Positions 24,841-37,057 of a DNA stretch of 64,000 nt are shown here, one piece after another. A model generated the notes under the pieces. It did no database searches. It was not told where the DNA came from and saw only the letters and a list, made by a program, of their open reading frames with translations. The stretch comes from Symbiodinium natans (Eukaryota; Sar; Dinophyceae; Suessiales; Symbiodiniaceae). The position numbers and the translations under genes are program-made. The stretch lies in assembly GCA_905221605.1 (NCBI GenBank), contig CAJNDS010002111.1, forward strand, positions 374,565 to 438,564. The letters run 5' to 3'. Numbering within the stretch: position 1 is the first letter of the stretch; the number at the start of each line of letters is the position of its first letter.

Positions 24841-27800
24841 AGGGCTTACTGGACTCTTGGGCAGCTTTCGGGGGAGAGACATATAGATCCACTCTACAAG
24901 GCATGCTTCCACCACTGCCCAGAAGCAGTAGGATGTGGGTATATTTTCTCCCAAAACTGTCGCCGCAGTGGGTTGGGGTCCCTTTGTTGAGGGTCCTTAA
25001 AGGAGATTTTGCCAAAGTTGAGAGGGTTGAAGGGATTTGGGGGTACAAGAGTTTGGTGCTTTGGGGGGGGGTTCTTCGGAAATTTGGAGCTTCAAAGCAT
25101 CCTGCGCGGGTTCAGTTCAGCGAAGCACTCACGAGCGATTCCTGTAGCTTCCTGACGGCTCCAGGTCCCTAGAAGGTTTAGGGTTTAGGGTTTAGGTTTC
25201 GGGTTTCGGGTTTAGGGTTTAGGGTTTAGGGTTTAGGGTTCCAGGTGGTTTATAAGGTTTAGGTAGAGGAAGGTTCAGGGTCACGAGGAGGAGGGTTTTG
25301 GGTCGAAAGCTTACGGAACCACCAAGCCTTCTTGGTCTTAGGACTGAATGAGACTGGCCGAGGCTTGGGCGAAGGCTTGTCTGCAGCCCGCGTCCTCTGA
25401 GGGAATTTTTACAGAACAACAAAGTGAGCATTGTTTGTTTCATCGTTTGGGCTCTTCCCATTGTTGACTTCCTACGCGGGCCTATGCGTGAACTCATGTT
25501 CTATGTGGTTGATGATTGGCTTCGCGGACCTGCACGCCAAGCCCCTCAAAAAATGGCCACACGCAACGGTTCTGTGCAGGCCGGGATACGGACGGGTCAC
25601 GACATTGAACATGAGACCTGTGCTTACGCGCACTCTACGCGGAGCCTATGCCGCGCCCACGCGGAACCCCCTAGATGGAGTCTGAAATTGTCAAGGGCCT
25701 TCCTAGCACCTGCAATTCCGACCATCTCCTTCGTAGGCATGCTCTCGAATCTTGTACAGCGCCCTCACCCTCGCACTCTTCCGCCCCGCGCATGATTAGA
25801 TACCACACAACCTACACGGACGTACGCACCCATGGTTCATAGACGTGCCTGCGTGGGCCCAACGCAGACCTACGCCCTGCGGGCAAAATGCTACGCTGCC
25901 GACTTCCAATTTTCACCTCTCTATATGCTCGTTCATACAGAGGAAACTGCTTTGAAAAGTGTTGTCATCCGGGACCCGGAGTTCGGGCGCATATCACAGG
26001 ATGTATCGGACATTGGCAGAGTCCTGAAGGTGCTGCGCGATGGCGCGCACCGCCACCACCGTGTCCTGTGCGAAAATGGATGCAGGCACTCCTGGGGAGT
26101 TCAGATTCAGGGTTTAGGGTTTAGGGTTGAGGGTTGAGGGTTGAGGGTTTAGGGTTTAGGGTTTAGGCTTTAGTAGGGTTTAGGGATTGGGGGTTTAGGG
26201 TCGAGAGTCCAGGGCTTCGGAGCTGTGCGACTCTTTGGAGTTGCTTTTGGAGACGCCCCCGAGAAAACCCTGCCCGCAATGCCCAGAAACAAACCCCGAA
26301 CGCCTAAACCCTAAACCCTCAACCCTGAACGGAATGGCGCGTCAAGAGTCTGACCGCCTGTCAGCCCATCAGCCCTTTCACGGAAAACCATCACGCACTG
26401 CAGGGGCCAGCGCCCTGTAGTATTTGAAGACAACAGACTGGCAGAGGCAAAACTCCAGGGCTCTTGACAGAATGCTTGTCCAGGCGAAGGAGCAAAGTCT
26501 GCAGGAGGATGGTGCGGTTGCACTTGGACTTTTCGCGAGGGCATTCAAGTAGGTAGCCATCCTGTATGCTGCTGGTGGGCCGTTTCAGCCTGGTACTGAT
26601 TTTGTGCCGGGCCGTTTCCTGAAGAGGCCTTTCCTTTGCCACCTCCAAGCGATCCAAGGTCTTTCCTCGTTTGGGTGACGAGGAGGCTGTTGCCGTAGCT
26701 GCGAGAGATTGTTCCGGCCTCCACATCGGACATGCCCACAGGACCTGGGTCCGAAGACCGGTCAGCAGTCTGAGACTCGAGCTCCTCTTTCACTGCAGAA
26801 AATCAACCATGATCAGCCGATTCCTGTGTGTCGGACGGGGCTGCAGACTGTCACTCGGTGGTCTGAACCACCGTACCCTTGCCAAGACACCTCAACCGAC
26901 CAAACCCCTAAGCCCCTAAACCCTGGAAATCCCAAAACCCCCAAACCCTATGCCCTTAAAACCTACCACCCCGAAACCCCTAAGCACCAAAACCCGAAAC
27001 CTCAAACCCAAGAAACAAAAACCACCAAAATCCACTTGGGGGTTTACGAGAATCAGGGACCCTAATATAGTCCTCGAATAATAGGATTCGCTTGCAAAAA
27101 AGGACCCCAATAAGGTAACCCTAAACCCTAAACCCTAAACCCTAAACCTAAACCCTAAACCCAAAGAACCAAAGCAACGAAAACCCACTTCTCACCGGGC
27201 GGCCGAGGCCCGGAAGACGGAGAGCGCCGACCGGGCATGCCCAGCTCCTCAGTGATCGAGGGCTTCCGAAGGCCCAAGCTTGAGAGGGTCTTGGCGTGTG
27301 GGGTTTTAGGGTTTAGGGTTTAGGGTTTAGGGTTTAGGGCTTAGGGCTTAGGGCTTAGGGTTTAGGGATGCCGAGCCCTTTTGGGAGCCTGCGGAGGCCC
27401 TTGCAAACTAATATACGGGAGGCCCTTACTGGAAGGGGGGGGGGGGGAGGCCTCGTCTCGGCATGGCCCTCTCACCCTTGAACTCAAAACCCGAATCCAA
27501 ACAAGATCCTGGCTTTGGGGGTACTGGTAGACGTGCGCAAATGCACAAAGATGAGGGTTTGGGCCTCTCTAATTCTTAGCACATCTAACTCGGGTTTCGA
27601 GGGCGCAGGGGATGTTGCTGCCAAATTTTTTACTCCTGCACCCCGGACAGGTTCAAGACTGGTTGTTAGGCTTAAGGCTTAGGCCCTAACCCTGAACTCG
27701 AGATCCTTTTTAAACCCTAAGCTTGGGGAGTTGAGAAGCCGTACCACATCAGGACAGGTGGCTCATGTGCTCTCTGCGCAGGGCCGCATTGAGGCCTGGC

Positions 27801-30800
27801 TTAGGGTTGAAGAGAAGCTCAGGATTTGGGGCTCTAAGGGTTTAGACTGTCTGGCTTAGGGTTGTTCAAGCCATGGCATGTGGAAAAATTTCGGAGGCTC
27901 CCTGGCTTCGAATGTAGGTCAACGGGCGTGATCTGTCATCCCCCCGACAGTCATCGCTCCCACACCCCCGCAAACGACCTTTACCTTCGCGAGGCTTGAC
28001 AGCTGTAAGACTAAGCCAAATCTCCCTGGAGGCGACCACAGAGCACTGAGTTAAGGTCCATCCAGACCTCTGGAATAAAATCAAAGAACAAAAAGGGAGA
28101 TTCTGGAACTGGGACCCGGAAAGCTGTGATAATGGAACCATGGTGAGCAGCACCAGGGCAAAGCGAAGGAGGATAATGAGGGCACTGTCACGCTGCGACA
28201 GTGCAAATTATGGTTCTGTGGTTCAGAAAGGCTTGATCGTTGGATGGTTGACGGTAACTGCTCAGGGCTGCAATGAGGGAGGGGTTCTGCCGCGGCCGAG
28301 CTGGATGTGCGGGGGCGAGGCTTGTTCTGGTCTTGCTGGGGCTTGTGTTCCGCAGGAAACCGGTTCAGTCAGGTTTCCACCCTGACAAGCAACTAGTTGG
28401 CTAGCAAGGCATACCAAACAACTGTTACTGAGGCCGTAAATATGGTGTGTGTAGTCTGCCTGGGGGTATGTTTCCATGCACACCTGAGGAGTGCTCGACC
28501 TGCGCCCACTCATTTCAAAAGAGGTGTGTGGGATGACAGGTTGCACTCAAGCGTTTCGAGTTCAGGGGGGGTTTTGGGAGCTACGGTAGGAAGCTGTTCC
28601 ACCCCCCCACGTCACCCAACATGCCAGCAAGGCCAACCCCGCTGACCGGGCACGGGCCGAAGTCACTGGATCCGCAGATGAAGCGCACAATGCAGCGCCG
28701 CAATTCCTGGCAGGGGGAGGCCACGGATTGACTACTCTCGACCCTGCCGTGAATCCCTCAAACCCCACCCATGAGTGTGAAACATTGACTTTGTTTTCCT
28801 CAAAACCCCCAAACCCCCCACCCCCCAACCCGCACCCTGAACGATTGCCTTCGGGGTTTTCGGTTAGGGCTTGGTTTATGTTTTAGGGGGGGACGTCTCA
28901 TCTCCGGGCAATTGGTTTCAGGGCTCTGGGCTTAGCGTTCTTCAGCGTGCTCATGATTGGGTTTAGGCTGTTTTAGGGTTGAAGGCTGCCGTCACTTGAC
29001 CTTAACCCTCAAAGCCTTAAGCCCCACGAAGGGGACATTATGGGCTGCTCGAAATGCGCCTTCCTTTTAAAAGAAGAAGGGGGGGACTCCAATTCGAACT
29101 TCTGTCTAGTTGTCGCACACTGCTCTACAACTACGGTTTCGGGTTTAGGGAGCCACATTTGACCCCTACGCTAGACCCTGAATCCTAAACCCTGAACCGC
29201 ATGCGGGGGAAGGGGGGTTACTACCACCGTGAACTCACCCAGCCATCGTGAACCCCTAAACGCCAACGAAGGCTTAGGACTTCCGCCCGAACACGAAGAC
29301 TTAGGGTTCAGGCTGTTTAGGGTTCAGGGTTCCGGGTTCAGGGCCCAGGGTTTAGGGGAACACCGAGTGATTTCATGCCGATCCGTACGCGCTGTCCATT
29401 GCCACTCTCGAGTGAAACAAGCCAGACCCCCTAGCTGGGAAAGCGGGCGTGCTGTCGTTCTCTGATAAATCCATGCCCTCAGAAGCAAGGGGCACTCTTT
29501 CCATGCCCATGCAACAAGGAGATGTGAAATGCTTTGCTTTCAACTGTGTGCATTGGGTATTTCTGCACATTCAGCTGAGAGTTCTGACAGAAAAGTCCTG
29601 TAACGTGAGCAGTCGATGCCAAAAAATTCGCGCCAACATTGGCTGAGAGGTGCGTGTGCGTGCTAGTAGCCGCGAAGTAGGCAGCAGCGGCCATGGACTG
29701 CAGCTCTCTACTCCGCTGGTGCCGTTGCGGCCGTAGGAGCGGCGCTACCCATTTCGTTGATCTGCAAAAATTCACGCTGCGAAGTTCACACTGGCTTGTC
29801 TCCACGCCTTAACGATGACGGCTGCGGCTTCAAGGTTTTCTTGTTTGTGTGAGAACTTCACCTAGGAACACAGCACTTGCTGTCGGTTCCTGCGGCTTTC
29901 TAGCTGTAGGGGACAAAGAAGCGATGAACTCAAACACTGTGAAGCTGATGTGACCTAAGGCCAGGTGTGCTGCCGTAGGCATGGCAGCCACCGCTGCAAA
30001 ACCTGCAGGCAACTGTGAAAAACCTGTTCCGGAAAAAGGCGCAGCAAAAGGCCCCCCCACATGGGACCTGCATGTTCAGGCCTCCGAGCCGGGCCCGGAA
30101 AGGCCAGAAGAAACTCTGAGCGCACTTCAAGAGTTTAGGTTCTCCTTTTCAGTCCAGGGGGCTTGGGGCTTTCGATTACTTAAGACGTGCTCGTCCTTGC
30201 TACTGCCACTCACTTAGGAATCTTCAGGCTGAACGTCAAATCTTCGCAGATGCTTGTGAAATCGAGCTTAGGCAAACTAGCCTTAAAGCAGGTTGGCCAA
30301 TTTGAGGCTAGACCATACACAAACCTTAAACCCTAAAGCCTAACAGCAAGGCCTGCGGCCCGGACGCCTTGGCATTGGGATGATTGAAATCTTGTTGTTT
30401 TGTACAGGCGTGCCGAGTTCATCGGTCGCTTGTATGGCCTGGAAGCTCACAATCTCCGCTTTGGCCGTACACAATGCCATTCGGATAAGACTATGCTGGG
30501 CACATGCTTTAAGAGAGAAAGTGTTCCTTCCATGTTGAGTCTTTGGAGGACTCATAACAAAATCCAGAGCAAAGGCTTGTTGCCCCGGCCGCACAAGCAC
30601 CCCGTGCCACTGCACCACCTCTCCGCACTTTAGATCCAAGATGAATGGTACCAAGCAGTGCTCTGGTAGAAGAGCGTCCCATCTTCAAGATGCCCTTCAG
30701 AACTCATACGTTACCAGATCTGCCTGACCCCTCCAAGCCAGACTCGGAGCCCCAACGCGAGGCGCAGCAAGTTTCGTCGGAGGAACGCTTGAAGGCGGGG

Positions 30801-31385
30801 GCACGCGCTGCTCTTCCTCAGCTCTTGAGCGGGGCTCAGAGCGACTTCAAAGCCCCCACAGCCTAAACCCTGAACAAGACCCTGTTTACGGAAGCAGGCG
30901 CCCCCCCCCCCCCCAACCCTAAAAAAGCTACCAGAAACTCTGAAACACCCCCCCTACCGCCCCAACCTCACAGCCTCACAGAAAACCCAAGAGAACCCAA
31001 AAGAGAGCCCTCTGTCGTCCATGCCACTTCGACAGCCTCCTGTGTATCTCCATCAAGCCATGCCATGGCTGCGGACACCTTTACTCCAGGCACAGATCCT
31101 CCTGCGGAGGCACGGCTTAAGGGGTGCAAAGGGAGGTGTGAGGGAGGTGTAAGGGGAGCGTAAGGGGGTTCTGCGGGCGCTTCAAGGGGGATGTAAAGGG
31201 GGTGCTAGGGGGTGTCAGGGGCTTCTGCCCTTCAGGATTTTCATGCAGGAGATTTCAAGCCCTAGGCACGTCGGGGCTCTGGGGCCTCAGGGGTAGGGCG
31301 ATCGGGTCCAGATTGCTGCCTCTAGTCGGGATTAAGGGACTCAAGGAGCTGCGTCTCATGGGCCGCTATGGTCTGAAGACTTCGG

Positions 31386-31880
31386 AGGGTTTAGGGTTTA
31401 GGGTTTAGGGCTTAGGGTTTGGGGTTTAGGGTTTAGGGTTTAGGGTTTAGGGTTTAGGGTTTAGGGTTTAGGGTTTAGGGTTTAGGGTTTAGGGTTTAGG
31501 GTTTAGGGTTTAGGGTTTAGGGTTTAGGGCCTCTCCCTTGGCTCCTGCTGGTGCCTTCATCTCCGGCACCCTGGGATCATCCTGGGCTGCCCGATCATCC
31601 CTGTCCCTGCTGTGGCCGTTGATCGGTGGCCTTCTCTCCTCAGGAGCCTTCAATCTGGTCTCCTGGCTCTAGGGTTTAGGGTTTAGGGTTTAGGGTTGAG
31701 GGTTTAGGGTTTAGGGTTGAGGGTTGAGGGTTGAGGGTTTAGGGTTTAGGGTTTAGGGTTTAGGGTTTAGGGTTGAGGGTTTAGGGTTTAGGGTTGAGGG
31801 TTGAGGGTTGAGGGTTTAGGGTTTAGGGTTTAGGGTTTAGGGTTTAGGGTTTAGGGTTTAGGGTTTAGGGTTTAGGCTTG
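31386..31880. repeat. Two long TTTAGGG/TTGAGGG arrays
   Basis: Arrays at 31386-31530 and 31672-31880 are separated by about 140 bases of unique sequence. The second shows higher-order structure: blocks of TTTAGGG alternate with TTGAGGG, and one mixed block appears twice, suggesting local duplication of array segments. Confidence 0.9.
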
Positions 31881-33957
31881 GTTCTGGTCTCCTGGCTTTC
31901 AAGGAGACATGGGGGGTGCTTCTTCCGAAATTTGGGGTCCCTTTTGTTGGGGTCCGTATGATGAGGGAATCCTAGTCTCCTGGCTTTCAGTCAGACATTG
32001 GGGTTTCTCCAGAAAGTACGGGGTGCCTTGTTGGGGTCCATGTTATAAGGGAACCCTACTCTTTGGGGTATAGGGGGTCCCTTATTTTCGTTGACTCCCA
32101 CATCCCTCCAACCAGAAGGATTCCTACAGCCTAAAGACCAGCAACCTGCTTCCGCTCCCTATGCCCTCGCACGGCGTAGAACTCAGATAGACGCTTCGAG
32201 GCTCTCGCGACACACTTGGGGATGTGGAGACATGCAGTCCTTACTTGCAACTTGCCCCAAAGCTCGCAGACACAAAAACTGAAACAAACCTCTAGAAACC
32301 CTCAAACCTACATCTAGAATCGAAGCCCTCCACCCATCCAAGCCCTCCACCCAAACCCTGAAACCCAGCCTCAAGATTCGTTTCTGTAGACTGGCCGCCG
32401 ACGAAGGGAGGCGCAAGAGCTTTCAAAGGCTGCTTCTTACGAGCGGGAGCGGGGCTTTGCTTGACGACCTTGCTTTTCAGAGGCTTGCGGCTGCCGGTTT
32501 CGTGTTTAATCGGGCTTTGGGTCGGGTTTAAGACGTTCGGTGTGGATTGGCAGCCTTGGGTTGAGGATGCGAGGCGTTCGAGTTTAGGGTCTAGGGCTGA
32601 GGTTCGATGGCTGAGCGTCGGTCTCGACCGTGAAGGCTTTAGGCGAGGGTCTACTAAGGATCAATGACATCTTTTCTGGGTTGGGCTCCCGAACCCCAAA
32701 CCCCGAACCTTAAACTCAAAGGTGAGTTGGGCATTTTCTGGCTTTGTGCCCCGAGCCCTTGACCCTGAGTCTCCAGGCCCTCCAGACAAAGCCCGGCTCC
32801 GCGCCAACCGAACGAAATTTCAGCCTCTAAAATGTCGACACCCAATCAGGAGGCAATGACAAGCCAAGAAATTGTTTTAACAGCGTTCGGTTTTCACAGC
32901 TGCACTTCACACGTTGCGAAAACAGTCAACAACATTTGCCGCCTGGAAGTCGCTGATAGCCCTAATCTTGCCTGAGCCCCATCCGAAACCAAGGGGCCTG
33001 GCTTTGTCGTAGCTGCGTATACGGTAAAATCTGCGGCATCTCCTTGGGGGGTTCGGCTGTAGGACTGCTGTAGGGCTTACGGATTTGGGACGAAGGCTCC
33101 TAGGGTTTTCAGCTTCTGGTTGAGCTGAGTTTAAGGCTTTGGGGTTCAGAGTTGAGGCCCTTCGTCAACTGGGCTAAGGGCTTAAGATTCAAGGGACGAC
33201 GTTCAAGAGCTTCGCGCTTAGGAGCACACGCCTGGTAGAACGACCTGGGGAAAAAGGCACGGTTCCGGACAACGAAGCCCTCTCCTCTTTCCAAGCATCA
33301 CGGCTCCGGAGTGGAGCCATCGAAATGTCGGTGTGTGTGTGTGTGTGATTAGATGCATCACCTCTGATCCTGAACCCCTGTACCCCCGCGCTTTCATTTT
33401 GCAGGCTGGACTCCGGCCCATACGTCGCCGCATGATGACGCGCGAGGGACTTCTTCGTGTCCTCGGAGCCCCAAAAGCCCTTATCTTGGTCATTCGCCCA
33501 GCTGACGATGCACCATCAGCCTTCAAACCCAAGCAGGACCCGAAACCCCCTTCGAAAAAGATAGCACTCCAAAACCTCAACCCAAAAACCCCACACCCTA
33601 GTGGGGCAGAGGGCACATGGGCGGGGGGGGGGGGGGAGGGGGAACTACGGGGAACATCTGCCGCCCGAGCTCAATAATTGCCATGGGTGGCGGCCGCAGC
33701 CACTTCTGAGGCTCGGCCTCGAGGCTTGGGGGGGTTGCAGGATTACAATAAGCAGATAAGTACAATTCACATGTAAATGCTGTAAAACTGTGATACTGTA
33801 ATCCTCCATGAGTGTTGATACTCTAATGCTCTGAGTGTTTGGTGTGGGCTTTAGGGTCTGCAGGCCTGCTCAAACCCCTGGACTCAAAGCCAACCCCAAG
33901 CTTCCCAAACCAGATGCGCCTGCAAGAATGCCTGTGGCACAGTATCCGAGCTGATCG

Positions 33958-34053
33958 TCATGAACGCCTGATGTATGCAGTTTTTGAGATGCTCCTGGCG
34001 AGGTCAAGGCGCTTGAGAAGCCTGTCTATGTCCATCTCTGCATCTCGGACGCT
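33958..34053 (-). CDS. Candidate terminal exon of the TUTase-like gene
   Basis: After an AG at 34054-34055 (minus strand) there is an open stretch of 31 codons ending in TGA at 33958-33960, with a charged amphipathic sequence containing DAEMDIDRLLKRLDLAR. It lies downstream in gene sense of the last recognised TUTase exon, and an AT-rich intron-like segment (34060-34260) lies between. Two doubts: the acceptor is AG|A rather than the AG|G used by all assigned exons, and the plus strand is also open here. Confidence 0.3.
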   Translation of the reverse strand, partial: SVRDAEMDIDRLLKRLDLARSISKTAYIRRS

Positions 34054-34059
34054 CTAATA

Positions 34060-34260
34060 CACTAACACGATAATACTATACTACTTTTTTACTAGAATAC
34101 TATAATACTATAATACTCAAAAAGAGTTTAATGATATATTGCTACTATACAACAATACTACAAAACTACAATACTACCATACTATAATAGTAATGCCAGA
34201 ATACATACTATAATAGTAATGCCAGAATACTCTAATCCCATCATAATCTCATACTATTAT
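34060..34260. repeat. AT-rich TAATACTATA-type repeat
   Basis: Degenerate copies of ATACTATAATACTA words, including an approximate 22-bp duplication near 34180-34230, form an AT-rich stretch unlike its GC-rich surroundings. It probably lies in an intron or at the 3' end of the TUTase-like gene. Confidence 0.7.
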
Positions 34261-34389
34261 CCTGCGGCTCTTGGAGCTGACGGCCAGCTCAGAGGCCATG
34301 TTAAGACGGACGAACCCCCCCTCCCCCCCTCACAAGATCACAGCCCTAAACCCTAAACCTAAACCCTAAGCCCTAAACCCAGAGCTCTC

Positions 34390-37057
34390 CTCCTTGTCCG
34401 TCCCTAAGACGCAATTCAGATTCCGAGGCAGGAAGGGATCCTCCACGTGAAGTCTTGGTACTTCGCGGCGGGGAAGGCTGACAAAATCAGGATCCGAGCT
34501 CATCTTGCGGTGGCCAAGCCGCACAGAGACCACTTCTGTCCCCCACACAAAGGTCTGCGTGTAGAAGGTGAAGAAGCGGAAAAGCAGCTCGGGGAGCTGT
34601 GTTGGGCAGAACCAGTCATACTTGAGGCTGTGCAGTGGACCCACACTACTGAAGTCTTCCACCCGCAAGCAGGGCAGTTTCTGGTCGACTTGCAGGAAGT
34701 AGATGACCATCAATGCAAAAGTGTAGGACGACAGATACCCCTTTGGGGCACCACAGACCTCAGAAGCTTCCACAAAAGAGAGGCCCACAAACTCAGTTCA
34801 ATACATCACCCTGCAGTAATGCCCTACAATCACACAAGCCCTCTTGGCTCCGATGCACTTCAGCCCATAAGGTTTGCGCACATGAGGGAAGGCGAAACGC
34901 CACCTCCAGGATTCAATGGATCATCTCACATTTTGCACCCTGGGTATCGCGAATGACTCAAGCTTGAGCGCGGACGAAAGGGTTCGATGTTCCAGGGTTA
35001 GGTCATGGGGGTAACTGAGTTTACGGTTCAGGAAGCCCTGCCGCTGCGTCGTAATTCTCGGGAAATCGAGCTTCGCACGAGTTGGCCCGGTGAGATGGCG
35101 CGCGTGCGGATCGCGATTCGCGCATGAGTCTGCCGAAGTGTTTCCCTCAACACACCCCGCCAATGTTTCCACGGCCCCAAAGATGCCCTCTCCATGTTCC
35201 ACCAAGCTTCTCCTTGGGCCTTGGCCCAGAACTTAACGCAGAGAACCAGCTGCCGGACTACGGGGTGAATGTCCGCATAGGCCCGCAGCAGATGTGTGTT
35301 CTGCAAAGCCTGCGGGTTGTAGCCTCGGAGAAGCATCTCAACGGTCATTTAAAATGCTCTTGCTGGGGTTTAGGCCGATAGGCGAGTAAGCCCACTGGAT
35401 TTAGCTAGTCGGGGCTTTGGGCCTCCTTTCACAGCTCAAGATCACTCTGCCGGGAGCCTTTGCTGTTGGGGCTTGGATGACCCATTGTTGGGTTTAAGGG
35501 CCTTTGTATGGGCCCTTAAAACAGTACCCCTTAAATACCCCTTATTTCCCCGATACAAATCCGCCGAGGCCGTGGGCCGTAGGCCCCGGTATTTTGCACT
35601 TTTTGGGCTGAGATGGGTACACCCCTGGCCGACAAGTGTCCGGGAGCAAACGGTGCATCAGGCCACTCCCGTACACCCAACCCCCACCACCCCAGCCCCC
35701 ACCCCCCAACCCCCCCCACCCCCCCCCCACCCCACCCCCCCCACCCCCACCCCTGCCTTCTTACAGAAGCTCAGGCCGAGGCGGGCCGCGTAGCGCAAAA
35801 ATTAAGGGCCAATACATCAGAACCCTTGAAAGGAGGTTAGGGACCACATAAAGGGCCCATGAAACTACCCTCAGACTCATGAAACTACCCTCAGACTAGG
35901 GTGGCACGCAGAACCTCACTCTGTGCGCTAAAAGCCCGAACGTCCACTGAAAGAACCACCGTCGTCTAAAGCTCTTGCCGAGTGTGAAACTCCGGCAGCT
36001 CCCCATCCACATGGTGCCCAAAAACCGGTTTAGGGTTTAGGGTTTAGGGTTTAGGGTTTAGGGTTTGGGGTTTGGGGTTTGGGGTTTGGGGGTGAGGGAT
36101 GAGGAATCTGGGCAAGAGGCAAGATAAGTCGACATCGATGACGTCCAGGAACCGCAAGCGAATTATTGGCACTCTTGCGGACCAAATTTCCTAAGCAGGC
36201 AATCAGGTCTGCCTGGTTTGACCCTTGTGCGGGGTGAGCGTAGCGACCCCTACTGGCAAGCCCACCTGTGAAGAGATTGAAAAGGGCTTGGGGTTTGCAA
36301 GCCCCGAACTCCATAATTCAGCTGACGGTCCTGGGTAACTTTGAACATCTGCTGTTGCCGCAGCAGCGGTAGGATGCGGTACTGGAGCTCCTGCACTGCA
36401 CGCTGGCTGTCCTGGTCCTGCGTTTAGGGCTTAGGGATGTTTAGGGCACAGGGTTTACCTGAATGCCCAGCAGATGAGCGGCTTTCGCTTTAAGAACTCT
36501 AGCACGGTTTGGTTACGTAGTTGAATTTGATTAAGCTTAGGGCTTGGGCTTCGACATGTTTATGATGGTCTGGGGCGCTTTGGATTCGGAGTCCAGGACT
36601 TAGGACGAAAAAGTCCGCGTAAGTTTCGGACTTAGGGGCTGGGGCTTCTTGCGTGGGCGTGCTTCGGTCCAGGTTGTCGGTCTTGCAGCAGCAGACATCG
36701 AGATCTGCGCCGCGAGACAGGAAACCGTTTGCCGAACTCCCAAATGCCTGGCAAGGGGTACACTGGCACACCCTGCACCCCCCAAGGGATGCGAGAGCAT
36801 TCAGATGGCAGGGTGAACTCTAAAGTGTTCTGACATGCCCTCCTGCGCTACTCCACAAAGCTTGCAAGCGAGAGCTTACACGCCACTAGCTTCGTTAAGA
36901 GTTTGGGATTGTGAAGAGCTTAGGATTGAAGGTTTCACCGCTCTGACTCTAGCAGACACTGGCATCTAAAGCCCTGCACGGCAAGGACTCCGCAGGCCGA
37001 CCTGCACCTCCCACTCCGCGCCAACTTGCTTCACGACCGAATTGAGTTCCTGAATAC
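34390..37057 (-). CDS. Cid1-like terminal uridylyltransferase / non-canonical poly(A) polymerase, multi-exon, partial
   Basis: Members of this family add U or A to RNA 3' ends. Minus-strand exons with compatible phases are 37002-37057, 36679-36747, 36331-36411, 36121-36190 and 35213-35323, then a large exon from about 34740 to about 34390. They encode, in order: a helix ending EWEVQ; the nucleotidyltransferase core AFGSSANGFL with the two-metal motif DLD; a helix ending FKVTQ; SARVPIIR; DVDLS, holding the third expected Asp; NTHLLRAYADIHPVVRQL and VKFWAKAQG; then GYLSSYTFALMVIYFLQ and the PAP/25A-associated region with ELLFRFFTFY, VVSVRLG and HVEDPF. About six residues expected between AKAQG and GYLSS are missing, so one micro-exon is unplaced. 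Start and stop were not found. Donors seen are GT, GA, GA, GC and GA; all five defined acceptors are AG|G. By sequence alone U and A specificity cannot be separated. Confidence 0.88.

Larger units (their letters stand above)
17789..33950. other. Telomere-like mosaic, no gene assigned
   Basis: Arrays at about 19688-19760, 20676-20770, 20880-20990 (CCCTAAA), 23100-23175, 24610-24840, 26106-26205, 27302-27370, 31386-31530 and 31672-31880 alternate with unique islands. Some islands hold short open stretches with protein-like codon use beside AG|G, for example plus strand 18095-18180, 22230-22347 and 33411-33480. I cannot match these to families. The upstream exons of the METTL3-like gene probably lie in the left part. 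The longer ORFs here change character at each array and are not credible single proteins. Confidence 0.6.

Noticed and set aside
34447-34956. A 169-residue plus-strand ORF
   Set aside because: It is antisense to the large TUTase exon, whose minus-strand frame carries clear family motifs.
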